The notes beneath the pieces were generated by a model. The model worked only from the letters and a program-made list of their open reading frames with translations. It did not search any database and was not told the DNA's origin. Below, one piece after another: positions 47,632-59,754 of a stretch of 64,000 nucleotides of DNA. This stretch comes from Plasmodiophora brassicae (Eukaryota; Endomyxa: Phytomyxea; Phytomyxea; Plasmodiophorida). A program made the position numbers and the translations under genes. The stretch is from assembly GCA_036867785.1 (NCBI GenBank), contig CP145421.1, positions 682,001 through 746,000 of the forward strand, written 5' to 3'. The stretch's first letter is position 1. Each line of letters begins with the position of its first letter.

Positions 47632-48987
47632 ATGTCGTCGAAGTCGCCCTTGCGGGCGGTGCTGCGCTGGCCGAGGAGGGTGCTGGCCAGGGCGGCGTTA
47701 CTCGAGGCTGTACTCGCGTCGCTGATCGTTGCATCGTTGATCCTCGGGGCACTGCATCTTCGGCGGCCAGCGACGGGGGCGCCCGCTGTAAAGTTCGAGT
47801 ACTCGACAACCGAGACGCATGTGCGTACCTGGACCCGACCGGACCTCGTACCGAAGACGCCTTATCACGAATGGAAGTCGTCCGGCGTACGGCCATTGTT
47901 CCCGAGAGTCCTTGTCCTGACTCCCATGAAAGATTCCTCCAAAGACCTACAGCTATACTTCTCACTCTTCGGTACGTGCTCGCTTTGGCCCGCGCATGCT
48001 CGCGTCCTAACCATACATGTGTTCACAGACCGGATATCGTATCCGAAAGAACTGATGTCTCTTGGCATACTTGAGGGCGATAGTACAGACGACACGTACG
48101 ACCGCATCTTGTCCGTGCTCGAATCCATGTCGGTCGAAGGCGTTATGCGAAGAATAACTCTTATTCACAAGAACTTTAAGCTGGGCAACAAAAAGCTTGC
48201 AGGCGCCGAGCGGCATGGCTTCACTGTACAAGGTCGATGGCAACGGTTCGCATCGTGTCTTGGACCTTTTCCTGACGTCGCAATATCGTTTCAGGCCGGC
48301 GGCGTGCTGTTCAAGCAAAGGCCCGTAATCACCTAATGTCAATTGCGCTGCATGACGAGGACATCGTACTATGGCTTGATTCTGATCTCAAGCAGTACCC
48401 TTCGGACATCGTTCAGCGCATGCTGGCGACAGGCAAGCGCGTCGTTTCAGCAGACTGCATTCAAACATCTGGAATGTGTTACGATCGAAACAACTGGCGT
48501 GAAACACCAAAGTCGCTCGTCGTCAAGCAAAGCTTACCTGAACACGTTCTCATGTTCGAGGGATACCCTGACATCATGATGACCCATAGGGAGTCGTTGT
48601 GCGATATCAGTGAGCTTCGAGGACGTAGCCTACCTAAGTGGTCGTACTCATGTCTGGATTAACAGCTGAAGGCATCGACGAGAACGGGTTGGTCGAGTTA
48701 CAAGGCGTCGGCGGCACTGCGTTGATGATTGAGGCGGATCTGGTTCGCGAAGGACTTATATTTCCTACGTTTCCGTTTAGACATGCGATTGAGACCGAGG
48801 TGCCGTGTAATTCTGCCACTATCCGCCATCTCGCCTCTGAACCTCTTGTCAGGGTGTCGCCCAAGTCGCGAACGCCATGAACGTCAAGGTATACGGTATG
48901 ACAAATCTCAAGGTGACTGCCCAGTCAGATCAGTCGACCCGTTTCACTCTGAAACTGATCGAGAGATGCCGCACAGGTTTTCCATGA
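47632..48987 (+). CDS. Anp1/Mnn9/Van1-type glycosyltransferase (GT62)
   Basis: This is a type II Golgi membrane protein. The anchor is VLASLIVASLILGAL near residue 25. The catalytic region reads VLVLTPMKDSSKDLQLYF, DRISYPKELMSLGILEGD, DIVLWLDSDLKQYP (the DxD motif), VVSADCIQTSG, NNWRETPKSL, MFEGYPDIMMTHR, ELQGVGGTALMIEADLVREG and FPFRHAIETEG. These track yeast Mnn9 block by block. The final junction joins IETE to GVAQVANAMNVKVYGM across a 53-base intron. Yeast relatives extend alpha-1,6-mannan. Several short introns occur, and the ATG at 47632 gives a normal cytoplasmic tail. Confidence 0.9.
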
Positions 48988-49155
48988 TTTGGATTAGAAC
49001 GCGCTATTTGTGAATAATACATTGCGACCTCCCCAACGGTAGTTGTCTACTTCAAATCGACGGCAGGAACGTCGTCACGAACCATTCATCAGCGAAGAGG
49101 CCGCACCAGCCTGGCTTAGGCGCGGTTTTGGTGCCGCCTGTTCGGCAATGCAACA

Positions 49156-50846
49156 ATGGGGAGTCGCCTGCCGACAACGGTGCGCATCGTCGGGACAGGG
49201 ATGACGAAACTAAACCCACGTCCCGTACCGTTACCCTCTCAGCTCATGCAGCAGGCCCTCCGGGCGGCGCTGATTGATGCAAACATGAGCGTCAGTGACC
49301 TGGATGCTCTGATCGCCGTCCCGTCTCTAGCCGAGCCGCGCTTCATGGTCATTCGACTGAATCTATGGGCAGCATGGTTCACCTACAACGCGTGTTTCAG
49401 GAGGCACATAACCTGAGTACCCAAATCGGGCTACTTCCCCGCCCCGACGTCATCGTCAGGACGATTGACACTGGAGGGGCTGGACCGATCAGCGCTCTGC
49501 TGGTATGTCTCGGGTGACCATTCCGTCTACGTAACGCATGCTAATGAGTGCAACGTCCGCGGATTAGGAAGCGAAAAGGTTAATCGAGACGGAAGGAAGA
49601 CATGCTGTCGCCGTTGTCGCGGGTACACTCTCTGCGCAATAGGGTCATCTCGAACGCTGGATTTCATCGAGTGCCCAGGTGACGCTGTTAGCTCATTGTC
49701 GAGAGAAGAGTTTCTCAAGCGCGCCGACCAGTCGTGCCAGGATCCAAACGGATCCCTTCCTTCGCCTGTCATCCCACATGGGTACCATTTCGTCCGACGC
49801 GATAGGGCGTGGTCGTCGATGCTAAATCCCTGCTCAGCTATGATCGGATTGCACAATGGCAGACGCGGACGTATGGCACAGACAGAAAGCAGTACGCGAT
49901 GTGCAGTGTTATCATGAGCATGATGGCATCCAGGCATCCGGTTGCTCTAACTCGCCGACCGCACACCCTCGACGACGTCCTGAGCTCGCCTCAGATCGCG
50001 CCAAGCACAACGTTGCTGGAATGCGCAAGGAGGTACGTTGAAGTATCACCCCTCCCAATGACGCCGATAACGTGCACGTGCTGGCAGAGCTGATGGAGCT
50101 GCCGCCCTCATCGTGGCCAGCAGCCGATTTATGGAAAAGGGAGGGTTCCCCGTGAAGCGCTCAGTGGAGGTCATTAGCGGTGGGGAAGCCTCTGGAAGCC
50201 TGTACCCGCCGCCAATCGATGAAATCAACGAAAACGTGTTCAGCTGTCAACAGGTACCGGCTAGAGTCGTAGCACGAGACGGATATCAAATTCATTTGTG
50301 GACGATTCCCATTAGGCAGCAAGAATTGCATACGCGAAGGCGCACCTGGGAGTCAGCGACATCGATTTCTTCGGATTATATGATTGCTTCCCAATCTGCC
50401 TGATACGTGCCATTGAATGTCAGTGAATATGGGGCCTGTGTAGCAATGCGGTTTCGTAATCGCTGTGTCACAGCCGTAGGCCTGGCGCCCGTCGGGACAG
50501 GCGGCGATTACGTGGAACAAGCGTACAACGAAGTGATGTCCATGATTGCAAACAACGGCCTATCAGGAGCCCGCTTACAGGTCACATGCAACGGCGGCTT
50601 CAGCGGAGGTCGAACTGAATCTCGGTAGCTCAGGAGGTGTTCCCCATCAATACTCACGGCGGCCTTCTATCGTTTGGAGCCCCATGGGAGGCCCCTGCGC
50701 TCTACCTCGTTATCGAAGCCATCATGCAGCTGACTGGCCAGGCGAAATCCCGGCAAATTCCAAACGCCAAGCGCGCGCTCGTCTACGGCAACGGAGGCAT
50801 ATTCTCGTCCAGCGCTGTTGCCATTCTCGGCAGCGGGCAGTACTGA
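49156..50846 (+). CDS. Thiolase-like protein of the SCP-x/lipid-transfer type, nucleophile apparently absent
   Basis: Exons read MGSRLPTTVRIVGTGMTKLN, QQALRAALIDANMSVSDLDALI, VIVRTIDTGGAGPISALL, DAVSSLSREEFLKRADQSC, FPINTHGGLLSFGAP and VYGNGGIFSSSAVAILGSGQY. This is the order of the SCP-x/thiolase-like fold, including the N-terminal strand, the nucleophile loop, the substrate domain and the C-terminal GGIFS loop. Thiolases have cysteine in the nucleophile loop; here the loop reads DTGGAGP without one. Such thiolase-like proteins are known in protists and bacteria and may not cleave thiolytically. The histidine in NTHGG is present. Inner exon borders are approximate. Confidence 0.75.
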
Positions 50847-51506
50847 GCGGGCTGCAGCTGTCGGCCGTGTCATGTGACACACGACAGGTATATCACTGAG
50901 AAGTAATGCAGATACTTCCTCCAAGCCAGAGAGTTCTTCGTACACCGTCAAATAGTGATCTCAGATCTGCTATGCAAGTGACGCCAGATATCGGCATTTT
51001 AGGAAAACCACATCGCCATGGTTATTCTCGTTGTCCCTTGAGAAGGCTCAGTCGCTGATAGAACCCTCACCGCCAACCAGAAAGGCGCCAGTTGGCAGAA
51101 CAGCATCCTTTGTTCGACGCTCGAGAGTCGACGCTTTTCTCGTGTGCAACGATGTGGAATCGCAATTCGCAATCTCGGCGTTGCAGCAGTTAGGCATTCC
51201 CTCTTCTCGCATGCCCAGTGGTTCCAGCTTCAAGAAGGAACGCGAAAGCCAGGCTCTTTGAAACGAGTACGTGCTATCGTATCGGGCCTACCTACCTAGG
51301 CCACTTGCGCCGGATGTTGTCGAGCTCCGAAAGAAGCAGTGCCGAATGCTCGCCTGCAGTTACAATCGGGCCTGCCCCCAGTCGACAGAATGAATAGGAT
51401 TTGTCAGCGGCGTGGTTTGCCGCTATTTCGTGATGTTCTGCGGAATGAAGGCAACGTGAGTGAGACGGAGAGCGGGGTCCGTGGCCAGTGCGCGGCGAAC
51501 AACGCC
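50847..51506. other. Intergenic with uncertain coding pieces
   Basis: Between the thiolase-like gene and Aquarius the plus strand reads RVDAFLVCNDVESQFAISAL near 51120 and EYVLSYRAYLPRPLAPDVVELR near 51265. They look protein-like but no ATG-led model joins them. A small unannotated gene on either strand is possible. Confidence 0.3.
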
Positions 51507-54500
51507 ATGCAGGTGTCCGATGTGTTACAGCATGACGTTAGCCGCCTGGCCAATACGCACTGGGCACCCGGGTCAAAGTCGAAATTTGACGGCAAGGTCG
51601 TGCGGAAGCTGTACGATGAGTACCTGAGCGATCCCCGCGACGATGACTATGAAGGCGTTGCGGTGCTGGAGATGAGCAGCTACTTGGAGAAGTCAGACCG
51701 ATAGATGCTGCCGTAGTCGTGGGCTTACCCGTGTGTCCCTCCACACAGTTATCTCTGGAGGCATTTTTCGCCAACGAAAGTGTCCGAAGTGCACCTGTTA
51801 TCGATCCTGGCCATGATCAATGAGAAGATGAGGATCAACGCGCCGCTCTGGGGTACGGATCGAACGCGGTGGCGTTGTTACGCGTCCATGTTCTAACCTC
51901 TGTGGCAGACTGCTTCAAAGATCGCAAAGATGATTTCGAGGCCATGCTGAACAGCCTGTTCGCTCTCCAAGAGCGGGTGAAGCTCTCAGAAAGGACGCGC
52001 GTATCATTCGTCAGGTTTCTGATTGGTGTCTATCAAAACCTGGAGAACGACAGTGTTCGCCGTGTTGCGCTTCGGTTTTGTTCACTGCCCCTATGGGCGA
52101 CTTTACCTAATCGGGCTAGGCGCCGCATCTTGAACGACCATCCCGATCTGGCCGACACTGTGGAATCGTTTGATACCAAATCAGATGGTCGGGCGCTGTG
52201 ATCTACTGGGCTGATTCATTCAGTGATATGCTGTTACAGAGTGCCAGTTGATGCGGAAGCTCCTGACCGAGTTCGTATCGTCCATTTCGAAGGATGGGAT
52301 TGAGGAAGACTACACCGCACGTTTTCTCGAACTTTTGACAGACCTTCTGAGTCAGCTTCCGACTCGACGTTTCATTCGCCCGTTGATCCTGGCAATGCAT
52401 GTCCTCGAGCATGCCCATTTGAGTGCCGGTAAGCATACCAGTAGTGATCCGGTATCTCCTTTCTGAAACCTGAAATGTATAGGTATGAAGCGGTCGCCAT
52501 TGTGCACCCAAATGCTGGAGATGTGTGAATTCTACATGTTTTTCGAAATCGATGACCGCACTGGGCAGCCACTGTCAGATAGCGACATGGAGCAGAGTCA
52601 TTACCATCGGGTCCAGGTCGTACAAGGGATTGCGTTCAAGTATTTTCAAGACAAGCTGTTGTCACTGGCGCTGTCACCCGTTCGCTCCATCGACAACCCC
52701 GACCTGCTTCGGGAGTACATTACTGCTCTGGATGACGTCGACCTGCGACAGTTTCTCGTTCGTCTGGAGTTGGTCGACGAGAATGAAGGCGACCTTGCGA
52801 GGGAGCTCCTTGAACAGATTCTTGTGACGTTTGCGAGCAAGAAACCGTCGCGGCTGCAGGCTGTTCGTAAACTTCCATTGTATCCAACGGAGGCGCTCAT
52901 GTTTGATGAGAGCGTCATGCCATCCAGTACGATGCCCCTTACTGTGTATGTGCCTACCGCTTATACTCTGTCCAGGCGATTACAGAGGCGACCGTTGCTT
53001 GGCGCTTCCCAAGCTGAACATGCAGTTTCTGTCAATCAACGATTACCTGCTTCGAAACTTTCATCTATATCGTCTTGAGTCGACGTTCGCGATTCGACAG
53101 GTTGACCGACTGAGCTGGTGGTGTTACCGTGCACTCACCCTTTGATGATACTGTAGGATACTCTGGAAGCTATCCGAAAGATCGACGCCCGCCTCCATCC
53201 CGAGATGCAGGATCGCACGATCTTCACCGGATGGTCCCGCATGGCCATTCCAATTAGGGCCTTCTCGATGACGAAAATTGCTCGTAGCAACATCGGCGAC
53301 GATAAGCCGTCCGAAGTCATTGCAGGTGAGCATTCGCGTTTACATGCCGCTCGAGTTTCTACCAAGAACTGATTGATATACGTACTGTGCAGAGATTGAA
53401 GTTGATCTTCGCCCATTCATGGGCGATATTCGCCAGGAGTGGGAAGATTTGAAGGAGCGCGATGTTCTGTTCGTCCTTGAGGTCGTTGCTTCTCGGCATT
53501 CTGATGAAGGCAGTAACTCCCACAACGGCGAGGTACCTCGTGCTTTACGTTTCCAGGCCAGCAGCCATCTAACGTTCCAGCACAGTTTGCCAATACGGAA
53601 CGACAAATTCGTCGAGTACGCGGATGTGAGATCGTTGCTGTTAAAGACCAGACCGGGAAGGTCATCGACGTCCAGAACCCCACTCCTGTTGGTGATACCC
53701 GCACGTTCGTCGTTGCTTTCGACTGTGCGCAGTTCAAGGAAGACTTAGATCATCACACTAAGGTCGTTGCGTCTGATCATCCTGTGTGATTCTGCATAAT
53801 GAAACCTCCTTCCAGGGTGGCGACGAAGGCGCTGTCGACGGCCGTAGCGTGTACGACCGTATGAACATTCTCGTTCGTCGACGACCGAAGGAGAACAATT
53901 TCAAGGCGGTACTGTCTACGTTGAGAAACATGATGGAGGGTGGCATTGCGTTCCCGCCTTGGCTATCAGAAGTGTTTCTTGGATTCGGGTCTCCAGATCA
54001 GGCCACGTACTATTCGCTCCCAGATCAGCTCCCGCATGTCGACTGTCATGATACGTTCGTTGACGAAGGTCATCTTCGCAAGTCATTTTCTTCCCATAAG
54101 GTCGAGGTTCAAGAAGCGACGATTCCTGACAATGTAGTGCCAGCGTATCGGGTATCGATACCTCGAGGCGTTGCGCCTGGGAAAACTCAGGCCTCTGGCA
54201 ACCATGATCGTGCTAATACGATGGAATGCGAAGAGGCATCGCCTAATGAGGATTTTGCATCCATGACCGTCGTCGAGTTGCGCAGGCATCTGTCAGAAAA
54301 GGGCCTTTTAACATCAGGCAAGAAAGCCGAACTCATCGAGCGTCTTCAGTCCTTGCCGACGGAGGTATTTCCTATTCCGTGCTTTGCACTTCTGTATCAA
54401 ACATTTGTGTCTAGGAACAGGCGTCATCGGAACCAGGATCTGTTATCACGTGCGAGCCGTACCTTCCAGGAAGTATGGCGTTTTACGCTGCTGATACCCG

Positions 54501-56567
54501 GAACAATGTTCGCTTCACTCCTGTCCAGGTACGGGCGGCTTGTTTCCTCGAATGGGTTTGTGTACTGATAGATTGTATGGTAGGTGGAGGCCATTGTGTC
54601 TGGGTGTAACCCAGGTTTGACGCTTGTCGTTGGCCCGCCTGGGACCGGCAAGACGGACGTCGCGGTGCAGACGATCGTCAACCTGTTCCATCAGTTCCCC
54701 CAGGAGCGAATTCTTATTGTCACCCACAGCAACCACGCGCTAAACGACTTGTTCGACAAGCTTCGTTGTCGGGACATCGACCCTGGCGCCATGCTGCGCC
54801 TTGGCCAAGGTCACAAGCAGCTGCGATCCGATGGCGATTCAGATGATTTCAGCGTCCGCGGACGAATCAATTTCATGCTGAGCCGTCGCCTGATGCTTCT
54901 TGATCAAGTGAAACATTTGGCCGTGACCATCAATGCTCAATCGAGCTTCCCGACCGTTACCTGTGACGCTGCGAACAGCTTCTACATTACTGTTATCCAG
55001 CCCAGAATCCTGAAATTCAGGTGAGGGGCGTTCCGCCACGAGCACTGTCGCAGGTTTTACCTGACGTTGACTTCATCAGGTCTCTCGAGCACGTTACGGT
55101 TGACGATTTCCCGTTCCGGCAGTACTTTGCAACGACTTCCTTTCCGGAAACCGAACCTGAATTGCGTTCAACTGCCGAGCGTTGCTTCTCGTACCTCGCG
55201 TTCGCGTTCGCCCAACTTGCACAGTGTCGTCCGTTCGAGGTACTGAAACACGGGAAGGATCGCTCCGACTACCTCGTTATCAAGCACGCGCGTATCGTGG
55301 CCATGACTTGCACGCATGCTGCCTTGAAACGCGACGACTTCTTCAAACTAGGGTGTGTTATTAATCGGTTTACGCGATGCAATATACTTATCCATGTGCA
55401 GGTTCCGTTTCCACAGCCTGGTTATGGAAGAAGCTGGACAAGTCCTCGACTTGGAGACATCGATCCCGATCTTGCTACAAAGTGCAGATCCAGGTCAGCG
55501 TCTGTTATATCATTCCATGGCCATCATCTTAACGTGAATACCCCAGAGTTTGGATGCCTTCTGAAGCGAGTTGTACTTCTTGGGGATCACCGGCAGCTTC
55601 CGCCGGTGATTCAGAACCAGGTTTGTATCAATCACGAGCAGTGCCCTTGGATAGCCGTTGCTTACTGCTGATCGCAGATCCTGCAGAAGTACTCGCATCT
55701 AGATCAATCATTATTCGCGCGTATGGTTCGGCTAGGCGCACCGGCTATTGAACTCAATTACCAGGCATGTCGTCTGGACCTCAGAAGTGTGTGGCTGACA
55801 CTAATATGTGCTGCAGGGTCGAACGCGTCCGAGCCTTGCGTCGCTGTTTAGTTGGAGATACCCCAATTTGCAGAACCTGGACAACGTTCTCACGGGTGAC
55901 TATGTCGTTGCCAATGCGGGTATGCGGTTTGACTACCAGTTCATCAACGTCGACGACTTCGAGGGTCGCGGAGAGACATCGCCCGTACGCCACTTCTACC
56001 AGAACCTGGGTGAAGCCGAGTACGTTGCCCAGGTGTACACGTTCCTGAGGAAGATTGGACATGATGGTCGCCGGATTGCCGTCCTGACGACGTACAACGG
56101 ACAGAAGCAATTGCTTCGCGACGTGTTCAATGCCAGGTGCCGCCACATTGGTCTGCCTTCCAAGATCACGACAGGTTTGTCATAACTGCTTACGTTAATC
56201 TGGCCTGTGTTAACCTGTGGGTTTCTCCATAGTCGATCGGTATCAAGGCCAGCAGAACGACATTGTCTTGCTGTCTCTGGTGCGAACGCGCAACGTCGGC
56301 CACATTCGCGACGTTCGTCGCCTGATTGTTGCACTTTCGCGCGCTCGCCTCGGCCTCTACATCTTCGGACGCCAATCTCTGTTTGCGAACTGCTTTGAGT
56401 TGGCCCCGTCGATGTCGCTGTTACTGTCGCGACCGACCAAACTGCATATCGTCGTCGACGAACGACACCCTACAGAACGCGGTGTTGACGCCGAGGCTGA
56501 CAGCGTCGTCGTCAATGACGTTGTCCACATGGGCGAGATCGTTCAGTCCATGATGGAGAGGTCCTAA
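51507..56567 (+). CDS. AQR: Aquarius (intron-binding spliceosomal helicase) with an extra SAP-like motif
   Basis: Aquarius is the SF1 helicase of the intron-binding complex. The product matches human AQR throughout: [39 protein letters not shown] (joined by a 57-base intron), [57 protein letters not shown] (Walker A), [43 protein letters not shown] (Walker B), [25 protein letters not shown] and [19 protein letters not shown]. Between the N-terminal and helicase parts, at 54264-54359, [19 protein letters not shown]...[10 protein letters not shown] fits a SAP motif, which human AQR lacks. More than ten short introns are present. Confidence 0.96.
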
Positions 56568-56689
56568 CAACTGATAAAACGCTTCTCGGTAATCAGCCGT
56601 TCCGAAAGTATACGGTCCCTCGAATGTGTGTGCCTGTATCAGTCAAGTCACTTGTCATGTGTTTGGCGCTCTATGGCTATTGATAGTCC

Positions 56690-56820
56690 CGAAGTACGAA
56701 GCCAGGTTCCCGGAATGTCCCGCAAGTATGCAGCACGACTGGTGCCGTCGAGTCGTCGTCTGATGGATATCCTGTCCAAGGTGTGCCAGCCGTTGCCTGG
56801 CAGCGGCGGTGAACGTACTA
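56690..56820 (+). pseudogene. Partial copy of the methyltransferase gene 5' end
   Basis: Two pieces, about 56692-56716 and 56750-56816, resemble 57448-57470 and 57608-57676 in the neighbouring methyltransferase gene (shared words CGAAGCCAGGT and CCTGTCCAAGGTGTGCC). The intervening part is deleted. It lies on the far side of the transposase fragment. Confidence 0.6.
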
Positions 56821-56829
56821 AACAGACAA

Positions 56830-57310
56830 ACTCGTCAAAGGGCACGGATGCCGATGCAATTAGATGCTGAAGAACCTTGCGAGTGAGACCGAATTCTGAG
56901 ATAATACGCCAAACAGTCGGGACACTGATGCTGGCGCGCCATTCGAGCATGAAGGCCTGCTGCGTTTCGTCTAGGAACGACAGCGGATGATCCGACATGT
57001 ATCGAAAACCCCACTCGCGTTGTTCGGAAGAAAACTTCGAATTCGAAGTCTTCGAGGAAAGGCGATCCAGGCGCCGCGTCTTCTCGTACCGACTAACCCA
57101 CCGGCTAATAGTCGACCCCGTGATGCGCGACTCGTATCGTGCACAACCCCTCCAGCTATGGACAGGAGTCGTTGTTCCGCACCCTCCTAAGCGAAACGAG
57201 TCTAAGGCCGTTTCGGTGAACCTGTTCACTAAAACATGCTCGATCCTTGGGAACTGTGCCGTGCGTCGAGCAGGCACACACTTGGCAGCGGGGTCCATGG
57301 CGCCGAACAC
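56830..57310 (-). mobile_element. Tc1/mariner-like transposase N-terminal fragment
   Basis: The minus strand reads a helix-turn-helix pair typical of Tc1/IS630-type transposases: TGSTISRWVSRYEKTRRLDR, SSKTSNSKFSSEQREW, LDETQQAFML and SISVPTVWRIISEFGLTRKV. The DDE catalytic half is missing; the frame instead runs into the partial methyltransferase copy. No terminal inverted repeats were found. It is a dead fragment. Confidence 0.6.
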
Positions 57311-57483
57311 CCACGTCGTGTCGACATGACCTGCGCCGCATGCTGTCCTGAAGCGCCACGCGCGCTGCGTCTGGCTTATCCTTGTGCAGATGCCGTTCCG
57401 TTATACGGAGGACGCTGGTCAGGCTATTTGCGGCCTCGCACGCCGCTACGAAGCCAGGTGTCCGGGCTCTCGCACGTTCGTGT

Positions 57484-58489
57484 GATGTTGTTTGCCGCGC
57501 GTCTCGATGGACTTCACACACGACTGCTGTCGAAGCGCATCGCGGACACCGACAATGACGGCGCCGTACTCGACGACATTGACGAACTGATCAGCGATGC
57601 TGTCGCGTCGTCGTCTGTCGAACGGATCGACACCCTGTCCAAGGTGTGCCTGCCGTTCCTGACGGCGCTGCTGTCGTTCGCCATTGACGATCCGTCGAAA
57701 GGCGAGCACCTGGACCGTATTTCAAGCCTGGTTAGCAGGCTGTCATCGTCCCAAGGTGCACCAGTTGAAGGCAAATCGGTTGGCCTCATGTTGATTATTG
57801 TTGGACAGGGCGATCAAGAACGCGGTCGTGGTCGTATTCGTTTGGGAATGTCGAACTTCACGATGCTGACATCTGCGACGCCGACCTGGGGTCGCAGACA
57901 TGGGAGAGCGGCGTGATCCTGGCAAGGTCACCCTCGCTGCTCCACATGATGGCACCCGTACTGAAACGATGAACGCGATAGGTTGATTGATGAAGCAACA
58001 GTGCCAGTCGGCGGTCGCGTGGTCCTCGAGCTGGGCTCTGGCACTGGCCTGGCTGGCATTGTCGCTAGCAAACGGAACGCGCGTCGCATCGTCATGACCG
58101 ACTATCACGACGGTGTCATCGCCAACATCAGGCACAATCTCAGCTTGAACGGCCTCACGATCACCGACGCAGTCGACGTCGTCGCTGTCGACTGGCGATG
58201 TCCTCCGGCGCTTCCCGACGATTTCACCGTCATCGTCGCCGCCGATTTCTGCTACGATCGAGAAGCCGCTGGCCTCGTCTGGGCCTGCGTCGCCAAGTAC
58301 CTGTCGGCAACCGACGAGGGCGCCAGGTTCCATGCCGTCGTACCATTCCGTCCAGGGTTCGCAGACGAGGTCGCGGCGTTCGAAGCGTTAGCGCCCGTTA
58401 ACGGGTTCGTACTGGAGTCGTCCGCAGACGTGGACGCTGAGCGGATGCGGCATCGGTACTACGTGTATAAACGAGGCGGGAAGGACTAA
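57484..58489 (+). CDS. METTL21/FAM86-like class I protein methyltransferase
   Basis: The first exon MLFAARLDGLHTRLL to APVEGKS encodes a helical N-terminal part of about 95 residues. The catalytic part reads YSFGNVELHDADICD, QTWESGVILAR, GGRVVLELGSGTGLAGI (SAM-binding motif I), RIVMTDYHDGVI, VVAVDWRCPPALP, VIVAADFCYDREAAGLVW and the end RHRYYVYKRGGKD. The helical N-terminus followed by motif I and a VDW block suggests the EEF2KMT/FAM86 branch, which methylates elongation factor 2; METTL21 or METTL22 relatives are alternatives. The splice CA-AG|G to TTG ATT GAT near 57939-57993 restores frame. Upstream ATGs exist, so the start is tentative. Confidence 0.78.
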
Positions 58490-58666
58490 CGCCCGATATC
58501 TGTAGAGATTCTGTCGTGGGTCGCGCCAGCTCCTGTTCGATCGCAAATATCGGATCGGGTCGTGGGTCGCGTGTACATCATCATCATCAGTTGAGCCATT
58601 ACGCTGGCGCCAAGGCCTGCACGTAACGTCGCGCCCGGTCGGTCTCGTGGACGCGACCGCCATGCA

Positions 58667-59444
58667 ATGAACGACGCCCCGCCGTACGTCCTGGACCGGA
58701 TGAACCGTATCGTGCCGCTGGAGACGACGATCATGGCACCGACCGTCCGCCCCAAACGAGCGTCGTTACCGCTGTCCGGCCGTTCGTCGCGAGCCGCTTC
58801 CCAGGAGTTGTACGCCGTCTCCGACCCGATCCTCGTCTCTGACGACTCGACCATCATTGTTACGCCGCTCGGTGCCGAGGAAGGTTCATCCAACGACCCG
58901 TCGTCCAAGTCTGATGGAGGGAACCCGTCCAAGCGTTCGTCGCTGGAGAACCTCGTCCCTATCATGCTGGAGCCCCGAGGCATGGCCAAGGCCATGAAAC
59001 TGCTGGGCATACGATCCGATGCGGTCGACCGCTCGAAATGCTTGCGTGTCCTGGGCATGACCGAAGACGACTATCAAGCCAGCGTGGAAGGTGTGTGCCG
59101 CCCACTGGGCCCCGTACCTGGAAATGGGCCAGCCACTCACACCTGTAGGGCATGATGCAGTGTTCCAGCTGTTCAACAAGATCGACGCGTCCAAGAGCGG
59201 CGTGTCGGCGTCGACCAAGGCGCAGTCGCATCTGGGCCTGGACGGCCGGTCGCTGAAGCTGAAGAAGCCGTTCCAGAGGCTCGGCATCGACAGCGGCGAC
59301 CTGGACCGGGAGCGCATGGTCGCCCTGTCGCTGCTGGGCGGCGGCCACGACCACCTGCTGAACGTCATCGAGCCGTACGAGGGCGGCGACTCCCGGTCCG
59401 GGCCCACCCAGCTGTTCTGCTCCTGTACTGGCACCCGCGATTAG
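58667..59444 (+). CDS. Serine-rich protein of unknown function, 239 aa
   Basis: Two exons (58667-59090, 59149-59444) around a 58-base intron give 239 residues. The N-terminal half is Ser/Pro-rich and acidic (SRAASQELYAVSDP, EEGSSNDPSSKSDGG). Then come a helical stretch MAKAMKLLGIRSDAVDRSKCLRVLGM and FQLFNKIDASKSG. The C-terminal half is basic and helical (LKLKKPFQRLGID) and ends CSCTGTRD. I recognise no family. A minimal ATG-CAA-TGA frame overlaps the start codon region and could affect initiation. Confidence 0.65.
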
Positions 59445-59754
59445 CCAGCGCCCCCCCGCTGCGCTTAGGCCAATGTGTGACGATGTAAAGCAATACGCAC
59501 CTGGTTTCTTCAAAACAGCCGGCCAACGAACGCGGCTCGGGACGGCGGACCCGGAAGAATTTCCCGCCCGGAGTTCGCAGGCCCCGGGGTATAATAACCG
59601 GCGTTCCGCCCGCGCCGCGAGTTCGAGAATAAAAACGGTCCAGTTGTTCGCCTGGCGGGCAATTTTTGTGTCTGTGGGGGGCTGGGCCTGGGAACGCGCC
59701 GCTGGGGGCCAAATGTCGACCTGACCATGGCGATTGCCTCGGCGACGTCGGCCT
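59445..59754. promoter_or_regulatory. PLD upstream region with TATA-like sequence
   Basis: This region precedes the phospholipase D gene. A GTATAATAACC sequence at about 59590 resembles a TATA element roughly 165 bases before the ATG. No other feature is seen. A 477-residue antisense frame over 59510-60943 is a shadow of the PLD gene. Confidence 0.3.
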
